A stretch of DNA of 8,648 nt from Phycisphaerae bacterium (GTDB lineage: Bacteria; Planctomycetota; Phycisphaerae; Sedimentisphaerales; Anaerohalosphaeraceae): assembly GCA_007121565.1 (NCBI GenBank), contig SKKI01000174.1:1-8648 (forward strand), read 5' to 3'. Positions 6,422 through 8,648 of the stretch are shown piece after piece (position 1 is the first letter of the stretch; each line of letters opens with the position of its first letter). Below the pieces are notes generated by a model, which saw only the letters and a list, made by a program, of their open reading frames with translations, was not told where the DNA came from and made no database searches. Both the position numbers and the translations under genes were made by a program.

Positions 6422-6450
6422 ATTGTAACACAGCCCGCCATCCAATACAA
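6422..6450 (-). promoter_or_regulatory. uvrA promoter (overlaps the nfi promoter)
   Basis: The minus strand has TTGTAT (6450-6445), 17 bases and TACAAT (6427-6422), with TGT just before the -10, an extended -10 form. Transcription would start near 6415, giving a leader of about 60 bases. The same bases serve as promoter elements for nfi on the other strand. Confidence 0.6.
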
Positions 6451-6451
6451 T
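6423..6451 (+). promoter_or_regulatory. nfi promoter (overlaps the uvrA promoter)
   Basis: The plus strand has TTGTAA (6423-6428), 17 bases and TACAAT (6446-6451). The predicted start is near 6458. Its -35 overlaps the uvrA -10 and its -10 overlaps the uvrA -35, so RNA polymerase could engage this DNA in only one direction at a time. Confidence 0.55.
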
Positions 6452-6468
6452 CCCAATTTAACACACAC

Positions 6469-6486
6469 GACGGGCTTTGGCCCGTC
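6469..6486 (+). promoter_or_regulatory. hairpin directly before the nfi ribosome site
   Basis: GACGGGC-TTTG-GCCCGTC is a perfect seven-base-pair stem with a four-base loop in the nfi leader. It ends right against AAGG (6487-6490), the likely Shine-Dalgarno, ten bases before the ATG at 6501. It may control access of the ribosome. No T tract follows, so it is not a plain terminator. Confidence 0.55.
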
Positions 6487-6500
6487 AAGGCACATGTACT

Positions 6501-7166
6501 ATGGACATAATCGACTTACATCACTGGAATTTGACCTACGCCGCAGCGCGCCAACTGCAGGCAACGCTGGCCGAGCGGGTAAAGCTGACCCCCCTGCGCC
6601 GGCCGATTCGTACGGTCGCCGGCGTGGATTGTGCGTTCGACAAGCCCAACGGCAAGGCCCTGGCGGCAATTGTCGTGCTGTCATATCCCCAACTGGAGCC
6701 GATTGAGACCGCCTCCGCCGTGGTCGAATTGACCTTTCCCTACATCCCCGGCCTGCTGAGCTTTCGCGAGGCCCCGGCCTGCCTGGCCGCGGCCAAAAAG
6801 CTCCGTACCACCCCCGATCTGTTCCTCATCGACGGCCAGGGCATCGCCCACCCCCGACGGCTGGGTCTGGCGGCGCATCTGGGCCTGTTTCTGGGCCGGC
6901 CGACCATCGGCTGTGCCAAAAGTCGCCTGATCGGTGCCTATGACGAACCGGCAGTCGACAAAGGCAGCCGCAATCCGCTCGTCGATGGCAGCGAAACCAT
7001 CGGCGCTGTCCTGCGCACCCGCACCGGCGTCAAACCCCTGTTCATCTCCCCCGGCCACCTGTGCACCCTCAAAGACGCCGTCGGCTGGACGCTGAACCTG
7101 ACCACCCGCTACCGCCTGCCCGAACCGGCCCGCATGGCCCACCACCACGTCAGCGCATTGAAATAA
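6501..7166 (+). CDS. nfi: endonuclease V (deoxyinosine 3'-endonuclease)
   Basis: A 221-residue protein of usual length for endonuclease V, which nicks DNA one base 3' to deaminated adenine (deoxyinosine) in alternative excision repair. Family motifs are clear: AGVDCAFD (40-47, catalytic D43), FPYIPGLLSFRE (79-90, wedge Tyr81 and Glu90), LIDGQGIAHPRRLG (109-122, D111 and H117), PTIGCAKSRL (134-143) and the C-terminal YRLPEPAR (204-211) followed by AHHH. The frame is open upstream to a TTG at 6477, but that codon lies inside the leader hairpin. ATG 6501 gives the conserved length and follows AAGG (6487-6490). It is divergent from uvrA, from which it is separated by a shared promoter region, and converges on the 398-residue membrane protein gene 73 bases away. 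All catalytic residues look intact. Confidence 0.96.
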   Translation: MDIIDLHHWNLTYAAARQLQATLAERVKLTPLRRPIRTVAGVDCAFDKPNGKALAAIVVLSYPQLEPIETASAVVELTFPYIPGLLSFREAPACLAAAKKLRTTPDLFLIDGQGIAHPRRLGLAAHLGLFLGRPTIGCAKSRLIGAYDEPAVDKGSRNPLVDGSETIGAVLRTRTGVKPLFISPGHLCTLKDAVGWTLNLTTRYRLPEPARMAHHHVSALK

Positions 7167-7239
7167 ACCGCCCGTGTGTTGCCCTGTTTGGTAAAGACCG
7201 ACAACGAAGGGGCAAAAATCGCCAGCCCTGCCACTTTAC

Positions 7240-8436
7240 TCAGGCCGGGCCGGGATGGGGCCTCGCAGCGTGGGCGCTGCCGGTATCCGCTATCGTCCGG
7301 ACGGCCGCAAAACGGGTCAGGGACGCGGCAATAGCTTCGATTGCCGGATTGTAAATTTTACTGAAGGCCAGCTTTACCGGCGTCGTGCTGCCTTCTGATA
7401 TAATGTTGACGGTGTTGCTCAGCAGGCCGCGTGTGATTTCAATGTGGGCACCGGTCGTATCCAGTCGCTCAATCGTGGGCCGGCGGACCCACCGCAGTGT
7501 TACCAGGAAAAGCCCCGCTTTGCCGGCGGTCAGATAGGCCTTTTGTTTTTTCTTGAGTTTGCGTATTTTTCGCAACGGAAAGACCTGCATCAGCGGCTCT
7601 GCCTGGTCGATAATGCGCGAGAGTCTTGAGTGTACCAGGGACGACGGCAGGGCGGCGGTTCTGCCCAGCAGGGCGGCGGCGATCGGGGCAATGTACATCG
7701 CTTTGAAATAGTGGACTCTGCGGCGTACGCCATTGAAAAATACCAGGCAGATCAGAAACAGAATGACATTGAGCACCATCGCGGCCCAGGGGTAGAACGC
7801 ATAGATTGCCGCCAGGCCGGCGGTGGCTGCCTTATTGGCGCTTTCAAAGGCCGCATCAAGCCCGGGAAAGGGCGTTATCCAAACGAGCAGCTCGAAGAAA
7901 TATTTGACCGTGTTGATGACAATGACGTTGATGACCACCGCGATCATCAATAGCGCATTTCGCGTCAAGGTAAAAATGCCGGCCGTATAGGCCGTCTGCT
8001 CAGAGGCACATCCCTGACCGGCGCCGGCCAGATAGAAGATCACCAGATAGGTGATGATGGCCGCATAGGTTTCAAGCTGGTCGGTCATCTCGGCAAACCC
8101 CTTTGAGACCGTGGTCATCTTCGGCAGTGACGTGAGGATGGACAGGGCCAGAAACACGATAAAGACAAAACCGTTGTCCAGCGCTGGGTTTTCTGTCAGA
8201 AAATCGTTTTCCGGCAGGATACCGCGGCCCGAAAGGATGGCGGTCGCCGACAGGCAGGTGATGCCGAAAAACGGCGACAGCGCCACCGGCGCCAGCGGCG
8301 CCAGGATATCGATCGAGCTGATTGTTTCGGCCAACTGCTCGCCTGCGGCCCCCGCGGCCGCAGAGGATTGGCGATCGTAGCCGGCCGCAGCGGGCAACGT
8401 CAACACCAGCACCATCATCACAAGTCGCTTACGCAT
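7240..8436 (-). CDS. multi-pass membrane protein of unknown function
   Basis: A 398-residue protein that I do not recognise. It starts MRKRLVMMVLVLTLPAAAG, a signal-peptide-like or first membrane segment with two-residue basic start. Further hydrophobic stretches lie at about 43-68, 88-104, 122-140, 159-190 and 204-236. A conserved-looking loop WITPFPGLDAAFES (186-199) joins the last two. Residues 237-398 are soluble, with a very basic cluster KIRKLKKKQK (290-299), then probably beta-rich sequence and a Pro/His/Ala-rich tail. The start at 8436 is backed by AAAGGGA about six bases upstream and a good promoter. It stands alone: nfi converges from the left. The basic cluster after the membrane part would sit in the cytosol under the positive-inside rule. 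I found no catalytic motif; transport or an envelope scaffold role would be guesses. Confidence 0.85.
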   Translation of the reverse strand: MRKRLVMMVLVLTLPAAAGYDRQSSAAAGAAGEQLAETISSIDILAPLAPVALSPFFGITCLSATAILSGRGILPENDFLTENPALDNGFVFIVFLALSILTSLPKMTTVSKGFAEMTDQLETYAAIITYLVIFYLAGAGQGCASEQTAYTAGIFTLTRNALLMIAVVINVIVINTVKYFFELLVWITPFPGLDAAFESANKAATAGLAAIYAFYPWAAMVLNVILFLICLVFFNGVRRRVHYFKAMYIAPIAAALLGRTAALPSSLVHSRLSRIIDQAEPLMQVFPLRKIRKLKKKQKAYLTAGKAGLFLVTLRWVRRPTIERLDTTGAHIEITRGLLSNTVNIISEGSTTPVKLAFSKIYNPAIEAIAASLTRFAAVRTIADTGSAHAARPHPGPA

Positions 8437-8461
8437 CTTGTTCCCTTTCTTGCGTCACAGT

Positions 8462-8490
8462 AATATACTCAACTGACCGATAAACGGCAA
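8462..8490 (-). promoter_or_regulatory. promoter of the 398-aa membrane protein gene
   Basis: The minus strand has TTGCCG (8490-8485), exactly 17 bases and TATATT (8467-8462); matches to consensus are four and five of six. Transcription would start near 8455, leaving a short leader that holds AAAGGGA before the ATG at 8436. Confidence 0.65.
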
Positions 8491-8534
8491 CAATTTACAG
8501 CGTTCTTAAAAAGGATCACCCGCCGGTCGTTGAG

Positions 8535-8576
8535 GGCCGAGGCAGACAGGAGAGGGTGGTTGAAGTCTGTCGGGCC
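8535..8576. repeat. long imperfect hairpin near the right edge
   Basis: GGCAGAC (8541-8547) pairs with GTCTGTC (8565-8571) with one G-T pair around a 17-base loop. The self-complementary GGCC flanks at 8535-8538 and 8573-8576 can extend the stem past a small internal loop. No T tract follows on either strand. It may end the gene that seems to stop at 8616 or be part of an unrelated RNA. Confidence 0.3.
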
Positions 8577-8615
8577 GTTGCCGTATGATGGACTCAAAAC
8601 AGGCGTATGTCATCT

Positions 8616-8648
8616 TTAATCGGCCAACTGCCGCTGGAGCAGGGCGCG
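8616..8648 (-). CDS. possible C-terminal end of a gene entering from the right
   Basis: The minus strand has ten sense codons from the window edge, reading RALLQRQLAD, then TAA (8618-8616). The codons are GC-rich at the third position like the neighbouring genes, and the following 120 bases look non-coding. The piece is too short to identify, so this is only a suggestion that another minus-strand gene lies upstream. Confidence 0.25.
   Translation of the reverse strand, partial: RALLQRQLAD

Noticed and set aside
3444..6428. A 994-codon open frame on the plus strand covering nearly all of uvrA
   Set aside because: It is exactly antisense to a textbook UvrA with every catalytic motif. GC-rich codon use on the uvrA strand leaves few stops on the other strand, and the translation is rich in Arg, His, Gln and Ala with no recognisable domain.
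6477..6500. A TTG start giving endonuclease V eight extra residues
   Set aside because: The TTG lies inside the perfect leader hairpin and has no ribosome site, while ATG 6501 gives the normal family length.
7167..7239. A terminator in the gap between nfi and the converging membrane protein gene
   Set aside because: Partial complements (TGCCC and GGGGCA) can be paired but the stem is interrupted and no T tract follows on either strand, so I could not support a terminator.

Overview
The window looks like a piece of ordinary bacterial chromosome, GC-rich by eye, with mixed ATG and GTG starts. The UvrA, GlmU and endonuclease V genes and a bacterial-type tRNA-Gln make it bacterial. A GYF_2-domain membrane protein and unfamiliar long proteins recall the Planctomycetota and related PVC bacteria, but that placement is an inference from general knowledge and needs a database search. 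I see no insertion sequence, prophage, CRISPR array or defence system.

Layout, left to right. (1) Positions 1-1025, minus strand: the N-terminal part of a GlmU-type UDP-GlcNAc pyrophosphorylase, cut by the window edge. (2) 1072-1143, minus: tRNA-Gln(UUG), 46 bases upstream of glmU, with no visible terminator or promoter between them. (3) 1144-1458: no convincing protein gene. It holds a promoter for the tRNA, a probable independent structured RNA (about 1256-1387) with its own promoter, and the intrinsic terminator of the upstream operon. (4) 1459-3072, minus: a two-gene operon with an unknown 238-residue protein that carries an internal duplication, then a GYF_2-domain multi-pass membrane protein. 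A TATAAT promoter precedes it. (5) 3073-3488: mostly non-coding, with one plausible 57-codon plus-strand gene and several inverted repeats. (6) 3489-6356, minus: complete uvrA. (7) 6357-6500: a compact divergent control region in which the uvrA and endonuclease V promoters occupy almost the same bases face to face; each leader then holds a hairpin. (8) 6501-7166, plus: endonuclease V (nfi). (9) 7240-8436, minus: a 398-residue membrane protein of unknown function, with promoter and RBS. (10) 8437-8648: that promoter, a hairpin and possibly the last ten codons of another minus-strand gene.

How the parts fit. uvrA and nfi are both DNA repair genes, for bulky-adduct excision and for deaminated-adenine (inosine) repair. 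They share one promoter region, so they may be co-regulated or compete. glmU makes UDP-GlcNAc for the cell envelope, and the two membrane proteins are of unknown role. The most interesting non-coding items are the candidate RNA beside tRNA-Gln and the overlapping uvrA/nfi promoters.
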